Notes under the pieces: generated by a model
The model's database searches: none
Seen by the model: the letters and a program-made list of their open reading frames with translations, nothing else
What the model was told of the DNA's origin: nothing
Program-made: the position numbers and the translations under genes
DNA from: Otis tarda
Taxonomy: Eukaryota > Chordata > Aves > Otidiformes > Otididae
DNA length: 64,000 nucleotides
Direction: 5' to 3'
NCBI GenBank assembly: GCA_026413225.1
Contig: CM048552.1
Coordinates: 190,808,053 to 190,872,052 of the forward strand
In this document: one piece after another, positions 1-13,130 of the stretch
Layout of the letters: every line of letters begins with the position of its first letter
Position numbering within the stretch: the first letter of the stretch is position 1

Positions 1-2825
1 AGAAAGCTATATCAGAGTGTTTGTACGCTGAATTCTACACGTGTGTCATTCAGACCTTCCTAACAAAACATTTTCCAAATCAAGAAAAACAGAAACAAAC
101 ACAGTAAATCAACTGATTTAAAATGAAAATGCAATTTACTAAAGTGACAGGAATATAGATGCTATATTTTTTTAACTACAACTAAATTGAAATACTTTGT
201 TTCAGAACATTCTTATAAAGTCATAGGTCGAAAGGCACTGAAATTATATCACGTAGAAACAACAAAAGTTAGGTACTCAGAAAATCACCTTACAGCTTCT
301 ATATACTGAAACAGACATCTAACTTAAGATATTTAAAACTATGTTCCCCTGCGTTACATCTAAATATTTTCCTCCATGCTCAAAAGAAAAAGCTTTCTCA
401 AAACTGTTGATTTATTACCCAGGTCTCTCAAAATCTTACCCACAAAGTCCTTCAAAATATTCTTAGTCTTCATTTTGTTTTTAATAATTTAAAATTCAAT
501 CATTATTGCACAGCGATTATATGCAATTTTACATCCCATTAACCCTGCTTTGTTTTAATTATAAAGATCCTTTGTTAGATTCCTTTAAATGATCCAGTTT
601 ATAATTTCAGGTTATCCTAGGGAGCACTTTAATTCAGCAGCACATTCATCAACTGTTTATGTCCTGTTAATTGTTGACAACTGCACAATTGCATTCTCTA
701 GCTATGACTGATGAATTGCATTCACAAGTTTAGCTGTTAAGCAGAATAAATATTTATAACAATTTCCAGTTAAAGGATTGTTACCTTTATACTCAAAAGG
801 GTAAATTAACAATGGATGGGCTGACTGCAAAGAAGAGCATTCCACTAATGCACACACACGTGTTCTAAAACACCTTTCTGACAAAAGTATATGGAGGAAC
901 ATGTGTCTAAGCGCAGTTTGATTAGACATGCCTTTAACTGGATTTTAGCAGCAGTTAGAATTGTAGAATAGTTTGTGTTGGGAGGGACCTTTAAAGGTCA
1001 TCTAGCCCAACCCCCCTGCAAGGAGCAAGGACATGGCCAACCTGATCAGGTTGCTCAGAGCCTCATCCAGCCTGGCCTTGAATGTTTCCAGGGATGGGGC
1101 ATCAACCACATCTCTGGACAACCTGTTCGAATGTTCTACCACCCTCAGTGTAAAAACTTTTTTTTCCTGATGTCCAGTCTGAATCTGCTTCCTTCTATTT
1201 AAAACCATTACCTCTCGTCCTATCACAATAGGCCCTGCTAAAGAGTTTCTCTCCATCTTTCTTAAAAGCCCCCTTTAGGTACTGGAAGGCCGCTATAAGG
1301 CCTCCCCGGAGCCTCCTCTTGTCCAGGCTGAACAGCCCCAACTCTCTCAGCCTGTCGTCACAGGAGAGGTGCTCCAGCCCTCTGATCATCTTCGTGGCCC
1401 TCTCTGGCATCGCTCCCACTGGTCCATGTCCTTCTTATGTTGGGGGCTCCAGAGCTGGATGTAGTTCTTAAATACTACTTTGTTTTGAAAACTTATTGTT
1501 AGATGGGAGTAGAGGGTCCACTGATATCTTAACATCTCACTGTTAAAAATATGCAGGTGTAGGATTTGTTGAGAATTAACCTTTTATCAACAGCAAACAT
1601 GCAATAATACCCGAATCCACTTTGGTGGAGAAAATAAAAAGGGTCAAAATGGCATTCCGTATGTCTACCTGAGAACTTAAGTTTACTATAATTATTAAGT
1701 CTGTTACCATGTAATATTTATTGGTTAATGTGCAGTACATGACCCACTCAGGTGAGTCATATTACAGTGTAAACTCATATTGCTGCTTTGTAGCAAGAAT
1801 TTCTAATAAAAGTACTGCACTTCCAACTGCTACATTGCAGTGCATCTTTCTGTGCATTCAGAGAATTTACACCAATAAAGCTACATGTTTTTTTTATCCA
1901 TTTTTCCAGATACTAATGTTCCTGTATTCCTATCTCTGATGGTTTCTAGTTTTCCTTTTAAATGAATGCATGATTTAACCACTGAAATATCAGCTAGACA
2001 AAAAATATCCTATAATAAAGAGAAGATTTGATATTTCACTACTGGTTATGACACACTATTGGTGAAAAAAAAGAAACCACACATATAATAACAAAATTTC
2101 TTCAACAGGCATATTGCTATACTTCTTTTTTTTTTTTCAACTGCACATATCAAGACATCTAGAGTCAAATGGATTTAATGTACTGGCCAAGACAAGTCAC
2201 ACACATTTCACAAGTGGCTCCATTTGTCTTTGGCATTCCACTATCAGGAAGGCCAAAGAGTCCCCCTTTGCTGCCCAGTATGTCTGATATAAATGGATAC
2301 GGCATCAAAATTACTTGAAGATTGATAACAAAGTATCTTAACAATTTTTAAAAGCAAGGCAGCTCTTACAAACATAATGTCCTGTGTGTTTTACAGGACT
2401 CAAAGTGGACCAGAAATTCTAGAAAAAATAATTCCTTATGAACTGATAGTATAGAGAAATGCATCTGTATACCTAATGCTGTGTTCCTAAAACAGACGGA
2501 GAAGCAGATGGGTTTACAGATTGGGCTCCCTGGACTGTCTGGGTAAAACAACCTTGCTGCTCTAGAAAACGCTGGTTCAGCTCTCAAATAAACCCAAGCC
2601 TATATACAGTTCATGGGAGCTCTATTTCTTTCTGTCAATAAAGAAAATTTACAGAATTTACACATTTTCAAATTAAATATTTACTCCATAAAATATCGGT
2701 ACAATAAATCTCTTAATTAAAATGGCCTTTTAACAATCTTTTTGGAACAGATGGTGAGGAAGTATTATCACCCAGTGGAATAAATGCAAAATGACTACTT
2801 GTTCAAAAGCTTTAAAATTAATTAC
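1..2825 (-). other. NBEA: NBEA intron, partial (downstream of exon 2826-2890)
   Basis: This is intron sequence following the exon at 2826-2890, beginning with the donor GTAAT at 2825-2821. The next NBEA exon, which should begin with residues resembling LLCHAMKDHIVRVANEAEF from family knowledge, was searched for by eye and not found, so the intron continues past the window edge. It contains one CR1 LINE tail at 957-1468. Otherwise it is AT-rich unique sequence with short A or T runs, for example near 2126-2137 and 3010-3040. Short open frames here have no recognisable product. Confidence 0.85.
957..1468 (-). mobile_element. CR1 LINE, 5'-truncated 3' end
   Basis: The sequence is the reverse complement of a CR1 3' end. 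It begins (element 3' end) with a decayed copy of the terminal ATTCTATG-type repeat at about 957-972, followed by the diagnostic complement GGGAGGGACCTTTAAAGG. It then continues through the C-terminal ORF2 codons, with the fragments [17 protein letters not shown] and ALSNLIRLAM in the minus frames, and stops at about 1468 where similarity to the longer copy at 24502-26396 is lost. The reading frame is broken between about 1195 and 1256. CR1 copies are usually truncated at the 5' end in this way and create little or no target duplication, and none was seen. It lies in NBEA sense orientation. Confidence 0.93.
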
Positions 2826-2890
2826 CTTCCTTCATTGATGAGCTCAATAAATGCAAGTCCTGCATTCTTCTGAATAGAATTTTGCCATTC
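2826..2890 (-). CDS. NBEA: NBEA internal exon (EWQNSIQKNAGLAFIELINEG)
   Basis: This 65-bp coding exon begins after a TTCTTAG acceptor (2892-2891 is AG) and ends before the donor GTAAT. It starts in phase 0 after the codon CAG of the previous exon and encodes E-W-Q-N-S-I-Q-K, N-A-G-L-A-F-I-E, L-I-N-E-G plus the first two bases of an Arg codon. The sequence matches the neurobeachin/LRBA segment that follows the LLCSQ motif, a helical-repeat region just before the part leading into the PH-BEACH module. It is strongly conserved between the two paralogues, so by itself it would not separate NBEA from LRBA. The upstream exon chain makes it NBEA. Confidence 0.93.
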
Positions 2891-5800
2891 CTAAGAAGAT
2901 AAAATATAACATGATCAAAACTCAAGGATTTAAAACCACATTTTTGAAGCTGAACCTGATGACTTCCTAAGGAGCTTTAATTTAGGCTGAACTTCTTAAT
3001 TTAATGCTTTTATTTTCTTTTTTTCTTTTTTCTTTTTTCCCAAAGAAGAATGATCTGATCATTTAAAAAACAAAATTCATTATGATTTTCAAATATATTT
3101 TAGGTGGTCATGTTTTCAGTTTCACCCTTAAGCAAGCTTTTGTTTCCTTATCTAGAGATCATGAAAAAACATCTTGTTTCTCCAACACATACAGTTTCCC
3201 AATGAACATATTAAGTGCAACAAAGTATGGCAGCAGTAGTTTCTTCACTTTGCTTCACTGTTACATCTTGTACACTTTATCATACAGAGCAGGCAATAAT
3301 TTGTGTACCATCCATCCCCCTTTGAGTTTAATCTTTGTTTCTTCCCCATTATAAGTGAAAACAAAACCAGTTGCTAATAAAAAACAAAAACAAAAACCTG
3401 AGTTTAAAAAATTCTTTTATTATTAACATGGATTTCCAAGATAAACTTTCAAAACTGATTTAAACCACTTAATAGATATTAAAAGATAACAACTTTTACT
3501 TCATGTACCACTAAGTTGAGGAGAAAATTCTCAATGCATTACAAACAGCTTTTTGCCATACAACCCACTGCCTCTATCACACCAGCAGACTTCTGATAAT
3601 CGAGATGAAAAAAAGGTCAAGATATCTCTCTAGCAAGTAAAGATTACTTTCTTTTGCGATAATTCCTTAAAACATTTAGGAGTAATAAACATTTCCTTTT
3701 CATAATACAGAAAAAAAAATCAAAATACATTAGCTGGATTACAGTTCAGAGAGAAATTTTCTAGTCTGAGACTTCATGTTATAAACAAAAATGAGTAGAG
3801 ACAGTTACAGAACTATTCTGCTTTACATTTCATTTTTTGCAGGACTAAAAAAATCAGGTAGCAATCATCAATGTTGGTTTCCTGATATGGGGGAAAAAAA
3901 GATAGCATTGCACACATAAGGAAATTTTCTCAAAGAACAGTTGTTTTCTTTTTGTCATATTGAATATTTATTTAATTTTTTAGTCTAAGCTATTAACAAC
4001 TCATTTGATACCTCAATTCTTCAATTGCTGTATTTTAATCATAACTTCTCAAGACAGATTAAATTCTATTGTACTGACTCTTCTTTCTGGACTCTTCAAT
4101 ATGTTTGGAGAAAAGTATTGTACAAAGCTGAACAGGCGCTACCTTTTATCAGAATAAGGAAGAGGAAACTTTATAAAATGTGTTTGCAATTCACAACATG
4201 CATGTAATTTAGCTTGGGTTTGTACTCCATGTTGTGAAGTTACCTTCTAATACCATCAATAACTTGCTTTACTTAATTTAAGAGCAAAGATTCAAAGGAA
4301 ATATTACAAGATTGAAGGAAATGTTTCTTTATGGCAGAAAACCATGCCCATTAAAAGTAGACAAGTATTGGAGTCTTAAAACCTTCCATTATTGTTTGGA
4401 ATGAGAATCAGATCTAAGAACTCAAATTTTACTGCCTTTATCCTTCTCTCACACTCACATGTATACTGCCGATAGATGATAAATAACATGTATTTTTGTC
4501 TGCTCTTCCAAGTAAATTTGGGATCAATTTTAGGATTTTATGATAGGTCATCCATTTTAAAAGTAACTATTTCCTGCAAGATGGAAGTTGCAGAATGACT
4601 GACGACATCCTCCTGGAAGGCAAATCGGCAAGCATTGGAATACATCAGGCTTCTGCCCGAGTCACAGAAAGGAAAAGAATGTGAAACTTTCACAGCACTA
4701 TTGATGTGAATATGACTTTAACAATGCAGCAAATGTAACAGGAAGTTGCAGATTTCACTTCCACAGGACTAAAGAATCATTTTTCCTTTATTTTCTTGAC
4801 TCGGAGTAATATCTCAATTTTTCACTTTCTTGGAAACACACAGACCCATTGCCCTTTTGCTCACCTGTGGCAATTGCCCAAGTTATCTTGGAAATGAAGT
4901 CAAATGTTCCCAGAGGAACATTTCACTGGTATCTTAGAAGAAAAGAGAAAAAAAAAAATCCACAACTGCAAGAACATTTACGTTATCCAAACAACACTAG
5001 GGAAATGGCCAAACTTGTTTAGATGATACAATATTAACCTTAATCACCTTGTAGAAATTCTGCGTTCTTCTAATGCAGACAGAAGAGATGTGCTAGAAGA
5101 TACATGAAGCTCTAACTCTTAGAGCTTCCTTCCTGACTGGAGAAATAGTTCTTAATTTAAGAGACACTAAAATTATTATTAACATATGTTGCTACATATG
5201 GTTATTCATCCTAAAAGCCAATCCACTTAATACTCAACCAATCTTTTGTGTTAGAGTTGAATAACTAATTTGAAGTCTTCCAAAATACATCATTAAAGAG
5301 AAGACTTCGATGAACAGAAAACTACTCCTCACATTGTCTCCAGTATATACACAATGAAACCCCGCAAAACTATAGCATCTATATTAATAATGATGGCCTC
5401 CAATAATGAGCTTTTGTACCCTTTCTCAGCCCTTTAAGAAATACCAGTTGACTCCTTCTGAGTTTCTCAATGTTTTCCTCCAACCTAAGATCCTTCTCAA
5501 CTCTAGGCAACTTAATAGGGAAGGCATCTTGCCATATTAGGATACAGGGAAAATAATTCTTACAGTTTTCTGATCCTGCCTCTTTTGCCATGAATCTAGA
5601 AGAGGTTCAGATCAGCATCTCGCTAATGTGCAATAAATGTAGTCTTTGATGTTTCCTGACAAAAATAGTCTGACAAGGACAGGCAACAGAAAGGACCAGA
5701 AGTTCCATGATGACTCTAATGTAAGAAAGATACTGAAGAACAGATTCTGCTGTTGTTAAAGGCAAAACACAGAAGCAGTTTTCTGAGTGTACAGGGATCT

Positions 5801-6077
5801 GGAAGGACATCTCACAGAATAATCAAGAAAGTAAAATTGCCCAACAAATAGGAAAGAATACACTGATGGTTTCCATTAAAAAGTTAGATTATCAGAAGCA
5901 GATGGCCAAGAGATGAAGACTGAGATTGGGCTGGAAGATGTTCCACACACAGACAAGGAATTAATGCAAAAAAATTCTCTGACACTCCTTTAGCATTTAA
6001 AAAAAAAAAAAAAGATAATGCAAAATGATAATCTCTTGGAAAACTTCCAGAATTCTATAAAGCAAGTGAGAAACACT

Positions 6078-6100
6078 GGGTGGGTGGTGGTGGTGGGGGG
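6078..6100 (+). repeat. G-rich GGT simple repeat
   Basis: This is a 23-base run made only of G and T: two GGGT units, three GGT-type units and a terminal G6. It is followed by A-rich sequence and a C-rich stretch at 6117-6126. The plus strand could fold as a two-tetrad G-quadruplex. The transcribed NBEA pre-mRNA would carry the C-rich complement. Confidence 0.8.
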
Positions 6101-9100
6101 AACAACAAACCAAACCACCCTCCCCCAACAAAACACTTATTTCTAGAGAAAAAAAATACAAAGGAAAAAGTTTTCTCCTTCCCCTGTAGCTTGTACTGGA
6201 GTTCATTTCTGGTTTTGGAAATGAGACTAAGTGTGTATAACAACCTATTTGTGTATATGCCACATTCTGGATTGTGAAGAGCCCCAAATCAATATTAGAA
6301 CATAAGTACATGTTTAAGCTACGTCATATTTGATAATGGATAAAGGCACAGCAGAAATGTTGTGTCTCTCTTGCTGGACCTGGGAGTGAGAAGGAATATG
6401 GAGTTAGACATGGAGAAGATAAGATACCTCTGCCTGTGTAATTTGGGCCACAGAGAAGCCTAAGCTGAACATTGAAGTTGCAGCCTAAAAGTACGATTCC
6501 ATTAGATGCAGAGATCCAAATTTACAGTTTGCTGTTATGAAAACATGAGTGGTGTTTTCTCTCTTCTCCTCTGTGCTCCCAGATTTGCAATCCTGAATGC
6601 TTCTCTTTGAGGAGCTCTGGTGGTTTTTGATCTAGGAAACAAATGTCTGAACAGATTTTTTTGTGTCTTATGAATATTAGCACTGGTACAAAAGGGGAGT
6701 TAGCAAAGAAGCTGCTGCAGGACAGCTGCTACAGAAGCCCTGTAGCAGATCCAGAACTTTGTTAGGATAACTGTTTTCAAGATCTGCGGGAAAAATGGAT
6801 TATTGAAACAATGAGTTTCTGTATGTTTGCACGTGTGTTTCTATGTATCCTTCTCTATAGTGAGAATTTCCTTCAAATTTGCACTGGCAAGGCGCATCTT
6901 TTTGTTTTGTTTTGTGTGGGTTTTTTCCTACCTCTCCTTGGAGTGGGATTAATTTCTTGATATTGTTTCAATTTTTTTTTCTTGCCACTTAGGATGACAG
7001 GCAATGCACTCGTCCACCTTCCCCTCTCCCTGCTTCTACCACTTCATAGTTTTGATTGCTGTAGTGTCTATAGTCGTATACAACTACAACGTTTTACATG
7101 TGTCAAACTGCTGGAAAGTGTTTTGTGAACTGTGCTGCATGGGAGCACATCCTTCCCAGATCTTTTCTGATTAAGTGTGTAGTGAATGGCTGCCTGGGAT
7201 ATGGAGAGACAGACCAGATTCAGCCCAAGCAGCCTCTAAGTTTCCAAGTTAACAGATGAGACAATGCGGACAGACACAACTCACTTACGAGGCTCACACT
7301 GTTAATTAACATTTGAAAGGTTCAGCTGAAGCTGAGTTTACACACTAATTACACACTGGAGTTTGTCAAATTATGGATATACTCTTGGTATAGTTTGCTT
7401 TATTTAAGGCACTTTAAGTTCCATAATTTTTCATCAAAGTAAGCAATTTCCAGAATCTACTTACAGCTTAAATGTAAGAGGGACTATGTGTTATCATTTA
7501 TTTGAGAATCTCCTAACAGGTTTTAATTGCCAGTTTTAAGTAAAGCATCTCTTGGTTAGTATATCCTTTTCCTCACTCCTCATATTGTTTTTCTAATGAA
7601 AGCCTATTTACAATGGAGAGTATCTAAAATAAATATTTTTCCTCAACACAGTCATTCAGAAGTGGATTAGTTTCATTCTAGTTTTGATACTGCCTTTGGA
7701 GGCATCTGAACTACAAATTTGATCAAACTTCCAGAATAGGGGGAGAGGAAATCAACAGAATGAATGATGTATTGAAAACTACAAATTTGTCAGATATTCT
7801 ACACAAATGATACAGCATTTTTTCCTAAAGTAACAATTTATCCATTATAATAGTTATATTTTTAAACAGGTCAATCACAAGATGTCTTAAATACTCAGAC
7901 AGTATTTTCTATTTAAGAAAATAAGTTTCTCCTGTTAATAAATAAGAGACAGAAAAATACAAGTGGCATGAGATAAAACTCCTTTGGGATAACATCATTC
8001 AGTTCCTGCAGAAGCCGTATACCCAAAGCGAAAAATTTGCAAAATATCTGGAAGTAATTAGAAACGATTGTAGTGTTTTGGCTAGGGGGGAAAAAAAAAA
8101 AGAAAGAAAAAGAAAAAAATAACTGAAATCTAAATCTGAGGTAAGAAGGAACTACACTGCAAAAATTAACGTATTTTTTGTTTTTAAATTGTATGATTTA
8201 TTGAAGAAATCTGCCACTCCACAGCAACACAGCTGTGACACGATCAACTAGACTGAGGTAACAAAGACCAGCTAATCAAGCCCAGATCTTGTCAAACATA
8301 ACACATCTTCATCCATTTTATGTTAAAATAAACTAAATCCAAATGAAAATACCTGTTTTATGAAAAGTGAAATTCATTAAATGTTTATTATCAATTATTC
8401 AGGAATAATATACTGCAAGTACTGGAATGTATGCTTTTGGTTTATACAAGAAATAAAGAAAATACAGCCTTCAAGTTAACCTAATTTTTAATCTAGCAAG
8501 GTAGGTGCAACTAGGAAAACATAAACTGAGCGCAGGGAAGCAAGTTACAGTATAAGAGAGTCTGAAAACACAAAAGCAGAACTTTCTGTTCTTCCCTAAA
8601 TGCACAAATGATGCACTATCCCTACAGGAGTTCCTTTAAAACTTAAAATGTGTTTTTCACAGAAACTCCAAATTCCTCTGGGGGGAAAGGCTTGATTGCA
8701 TATCCCTCAGAGTCTAAAAGGCTGCCCATATGAACTGAATTATCCATGACATGTACCTTCAGACATTTGTAATGTGATATTTCATGTAAATTTAGACCAT
8801 ACCTTGGACATGAGCCGCTGGCAATGTTGATTTTATTCAGGAGCTCAGATAAGAAAAAAAAATCTGACATCCTTGCTAATCTGTAGTCGTTAACATGGAA
8901 TTTCCAACATAAAGAGCATAAAAGCATCTAATTTGCTGTAGCAAATGAAAGGAAAACAAACTTTGCATTTCCCTTTCCTTTTCAATGTCTAAAGTTACTC
9001 TGTTCTGTGCAAACAAAATCGTACTTTTCAAAGGTTTTTAATATTGTCATCTATCTCTTGAGTGACATATTTCAAACTTCCCCACGTAATCTGTAAAATA

Positions 9101-9424
9101 TCATTCAATTTGAAGGATTTACCTATGTTAGGAAGAAAAGTCCTAGTCACATTAGGATTATTAAATACCGCAGTAGTTTATATAGTCTTTCCAGTCGATG
9201 CTACTCAATTTATCTTAGGTAGGACTGTCTAGTTTGTACAGAGATGAGTTAACCTCGTTTGCTGTAGACAACATCTCCTAAGCTCCAAATTCAAAGTTCT
9301 GTTAGCTATAGGCTGGATTACCATATTTGTCTGTCTGCCATTCTCTTCTTGTAGCCATCTATCAGTATTTTTACAGCATTTACCTTACGTTTTCTTTCAA
9401 CAAATAGTTTTAAAATATAAATAG

Positions 9425-9447
9425 AAAAAAAAACGGTTTTTTTTTTT
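9425..9447. repeat. A-run / T-run inverted repeat
   Basis: Nine A residues, the trinucleotide CGG and eleven T residues sit side by side, giving a short perfect hairpin-capable palindrome. The likely origin is chance expansion of two homopolymers. No mobile-element sequence flanks it. Confidence 0.7.
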
Positions 9448-10484
9448 CCTGCAGATGAGTAGAACAACAGACCTGATTGTTTAGTACACCTATAAAATGA
9501 AATACAATATTCTGTGCAGATGCAATTGACAGAAGCAATACTTTTGGAGCTAGGAACGTGAGGGGAGGAGAATGCAATTTGCACCACTACAGCCCCCTAT
9601 TGACCAATTCCTGTAGAAATACTTCACCAACAAACATTACAGCATTAGTTTCTGAAGTATTTAGTAATAAATGGACATCAGGACACAAAATCTTCCTTAT
9701 TTAGACGACAAGGAAACAGCCCTGAAGCATCAGATGGAGCACAAAAACTAAAAGCTTGCAATTTCCCCAAGTAATTGAGTAGATGCAAAATAGCTTTCCC
9801 AAGCAAACATTGAAGAAAATAAATAAATGTTAAAAATTTCAAAACTATTAGGCTCTTCACATTATTTCAGGTATAAAATGAAGAATTTTTAAAATTGTCA
9901 AATAGTTTGAAATAATACATGTATAATATTAATAGAATAACAAATTGATTTAGCTGCATTTGTTACAAAGCTTTACTGGGATGCCTAAAGAAAAAGCATT
10001 GCTGAAAGAGCTTAAATTTCTCTCTCTTCCTTTCAATCAATATTTGAGGCAAAGTTTCATCTCTAGGGCCCTTAATGGCAGGAATTCCTGGAGCCAGCAA
10101 ATGAGTAATGTTAAACCTATGATTAGATGATGAGGCCATCAAAGGCACTAGACCCTAATGCTACATTCCACTTTATTCCTGAGAACTGCAGTAAACCCAA
10201 AGGCTAGGGAAGAAAGGACTGTAAGTTATTCCTTCCCTCAAGAAAAATTGTTTCAAAAGCTTCTAAAAAAAGTTAAAAAAAAAAAGGTTGCATGAGATGA
10301 ACATAGGGCTCAAAAGCCTTAATAGATCTTTTGGAATTTTCCTGGAGCCCAGGACTTCACCATTAGGTAACAAATTTTTCAAGTGCCCTGCTGGAGAAGG
10401 TTTGAAGTTCAAACCCCACTGAGGATTCCTGCCAGGGATGTATTTTTCTTTTACTTTTCCCTAACCAAGATCCATCCTGGCTAA

Positions 10485-10533
10485 AAGAGGAAGAAAAAAA
10501 AAAGGAAGAGAAAAGAAAAAAAAAAAAGAAAAC
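10485..10533 (+). repeat. Purine (A/G) low-complexity tract
   Basis: This is an almost pure A/G stretch containing AAGAAAAAAAAAAGG-type blocks. On the minus strand it is a polypyrimidine tract, which explains the F/S-rich minus-strand open frame at 10363-10575. It is not a coding signal. Confidence 0.75.
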
Positions 10534-11736
10534 AAGATTTAATGATTTCCTTATGACACAAGCTTGAAGAAACACAACCTATGGACTGGCAAGTAGCAGG
10601 TAAGTTGGAACTGCCTCTCTCAAAATCAGTTATAAATGTTAATTATTTTCAGATAGATTCCTTAAAAGTAGATCTTAATTTCAATTACCCCTAAAAACTC
10701 ATTTGTTTTGCAGTACGTTCTTGGTGCATGTTCTCAATGTGCAGCAGTGAATGCTCAAGTATGCTATAAACAAGTAATTTTCCTAAGTAACAATATGACA
10801 AGTTGACCTGGGCATTTTATATGCTAATTTGGTTTGATTTTAACTGGTATTATAAATCTGTGGGGAACCTGGTAAATTAAACACTGTTACTTAGTCTTTA
10901 AAGGTGTAAAAACTTGTGAAGTTATTTGGATCTCGTAGGCCATCATATTTTTCTTATATTTTACAAAATGAGCAAAATTCTAAAATGTTTGTTGATACTA
11001 TCACTTATTTAAAGTAAAAGGCAATATATATCAAAGTAGCCAATAACACTTCTGTCAAAACAATTACAATCAAAATTGAGTTTTAAACGATCCAAACAGC
11101 ATGAGGAATTATTTTAGTATTGAATATTTTACTTGTGAAAACAATTAAAAATGTTAATTGATTCAGATTTCTGAGGAACCCATTGCTGCTATGCTAAAAA
11201 ATAAATAATTAACTACAGCGTTTTAAAAATAGATATACTCTGCTTCTGCCAGTTCTTGAGGACTACCTAAGCCATATTCCTCTGATTTTTATACACTGCA
11301 GCTATATAAAATATGCAATAAGTTATGTAATGTATATCAAAAGTAATAAAGTCACCACAAAGTAAGGTTTTAAAAAATTACTAATTCAAAGACAGATTTC
11401 AACACAAAATTATGACAACAATATCCTACTTACATATTCTAAATAAGAACTGGCTTGAAAGAGAGTACATATACAGGAAAAATGCATAACGTACATCCAT
11501 ACACTTTTACAAAACAAATGCAAAAATATATTGTATACTCTGTGAATACAGAGGAACTATGGAATGTTCATATATATTATAAATCTACAACTTCTATGCT
11601 ACCAGAAGAGATTAATTTGTATTTTCTTATACTGAAACAGAAGAATGAAACAAACAGCAAGATACAATTCTTAAACTGGGAGTAATCCAGCACTATGTAA
11701 AGAAACTAATACAATTACAACCAGAGAATTTCTTAC

Positions 11737-11798
11737 CTGTGAACAAAGCAGCATAACAAGCTCAACCACCGAAGTACTTGACTTCATACAAACCAGAC
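11737..11798 (-). CDS. NBEA: NBEA internal exon (LVCMKSSTSVVELVMLLCSQ)
   Basis: This 62-bp exon has the acceptor TTATTACAG (AG at 11800-11799) and donor GTAAG at 11736-11732. It enters in phase 1: the G left over from the previous exon plus GT makes Gly. It then encodes L-V-C-M-K-S-S-T-S-V-V-E-L-V-M-L-L-C-S-Q and ends exactly on the CAG codon. It is the same helical-repeat segment shared with LRBA. It lies 23.1 kb from the exon before it and 8.8 kb from the one after it, so it is a small exon in a very large intron landscape. From memory, some mammalian neurobeachin entries carry two extra residues (Thr-Ser) just before Leu-Val-Cys; that would need a 6-nt microexon upstream and is not confirmed here. 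Confidence 0.93.
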
Positions 11799-12904
11799 CT
11801 GTAATAAAGAGTAAAAAATGAATTTGAAAGATTGGTGATATTTAGTTACTCCTTCACGGTTTCAGAAATGCCATAAAATATCTGTAACGTATAATTTTTA
11901 TCACTCAGATTCACTGAAACAAGTTTAAGCACAATTATCTGAGAATTTCAGATTCAAACATACTTGAATGTTCAGAAAGCATCAAAGAATCACCTGGAAT
12001 AGTCTGTACAAAGTTCAGGATAGAATGTTTTTTAATTAAGTCTTTTTGGCATTTAACTTAGTCCACTCTGTAGCTAAATAAACAAATAAATAAATACCTA
12101 TCTATATCATCTAAAGCAATTTAATATATGATAAACATAAGAAAACAACTTTTGAATATTAAATCCTGTAAATTCTTAAGAATAAACTGATCAGATATTA
12201 ACAAGTAGAAAACAAGGCCTCTGCTTAGAAATTATTTTAATTTTAATCTGATAATTGATTTTCCTGTAACTGAAAACTTGAGTATTAATGAAAGAGGTAT
12301 TCATGTGAAATCTTAGTTTTATTAAAATTATATACCATAACCTGTAGGCCGTGTTTCTCAAAACAAATCTTGAATTATGCAAAGAAACTGTTACTCATTA
12401 TTTTGTACTGAATTTAAATAATCAATACCTAATAGCATCACCACTATTGTAAATACTCATTTGCAGGTTTGGAAATGCAAATTTACTTTCTGAGAGAAGG
12501 TTATCATATCTAAGTATTTAAAAAATGCACTGTAAAGAGACAAGGAGGAAATTACACTTCTTCTCTTAACTTTACACATGGCAGCTTCTGTTATCTAAAA
12601 TTTATATGATGGTTTAGGGCATGGAAACACTTTGGTTGTGTTATAAAAACCATAAATTCACAAATATAGAGCTTACAACGAAGGACTAAATAGGAAGCTG
12701 AAAAGCAAACTGATGTGCTTTAAGTAGATTTTTACAAACAGTGATTAGAGACAAAAGCACTCCTACACAATAGCGCGTATATTTATTGCGGGTAGTGGAT
12801 AAATACCCTTTTGTGCCCATTTTGCTAACAACTCCATCCTTATTGTACAGTAACACAGAACAAGCTGTAAGAAGCCACTAGGATTCCATTCTATCAGATA
12901 TATG

Positions 12905-13130
12905 GGCAGACAGTTAACTAATGAAATAAGAGGCAGATGTGCAAAGCTCATTTAGGGAGACAATTGCTGTAATTGATCAGCTATTCTCATGCTCAAGTGC
13001 CAGAGGATCAGAAAGATTAATGGGACACTTATCACCTGCAGGCTACCTCCACTGTTTGAAAGCTGACAAAGAAAATCCAAACAGAGGACTGAACTCTACA
13101 GTTAAGCTAATGCAAGTAGCACAGACCTAT
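12905..13130. promoter_or_regulatory. Candidate conserved non-coding element (by composition)
   Basis: This is a non-repetitive, more complex stretch in an otherwise monotonous AT-rich intron. It is dense in recognisable binding-site cores: homeodomain-type TAATTGATCA near 12970-12979, the GATA core TTATC followed by the E-box CACCTG near 13029-13037, and several ATTA/TAAT cores. Short ORFs cross it on both strands but without a family match. The regulatory role is inference only; conservation could not be measured. Confidence 0.25.

Larger units (their letters stand above)
2891..11736 (-). other. NBEA: NBEA intron, 8.8 kb
   Basis: This is an intron with donor GTAAG at 11736-11732 and acceptor AG at 2892-2891. 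No full transposon copy was recognised. It is AT-rich unique DNA with simple tracts: an A-run at 5998-6013, a G-rich block at 6078-6100, an A-rich tract around 8086-8120, an A/T hairpin at 9425-9447 and a purine tract at 10485-10533. The open frames here, such as 5997-6311 and 8643-8927 on the minus strand, show no family resemblance and are treated as chance. Confidence 0.85.

Noticed and set aside
5997..6311. A 104-codon minus-strand open frame
   Set aside because: It is driven by the A-run and the G-rich simple repeat; its composition (F runs, H/P runs) mirrors those tracts.
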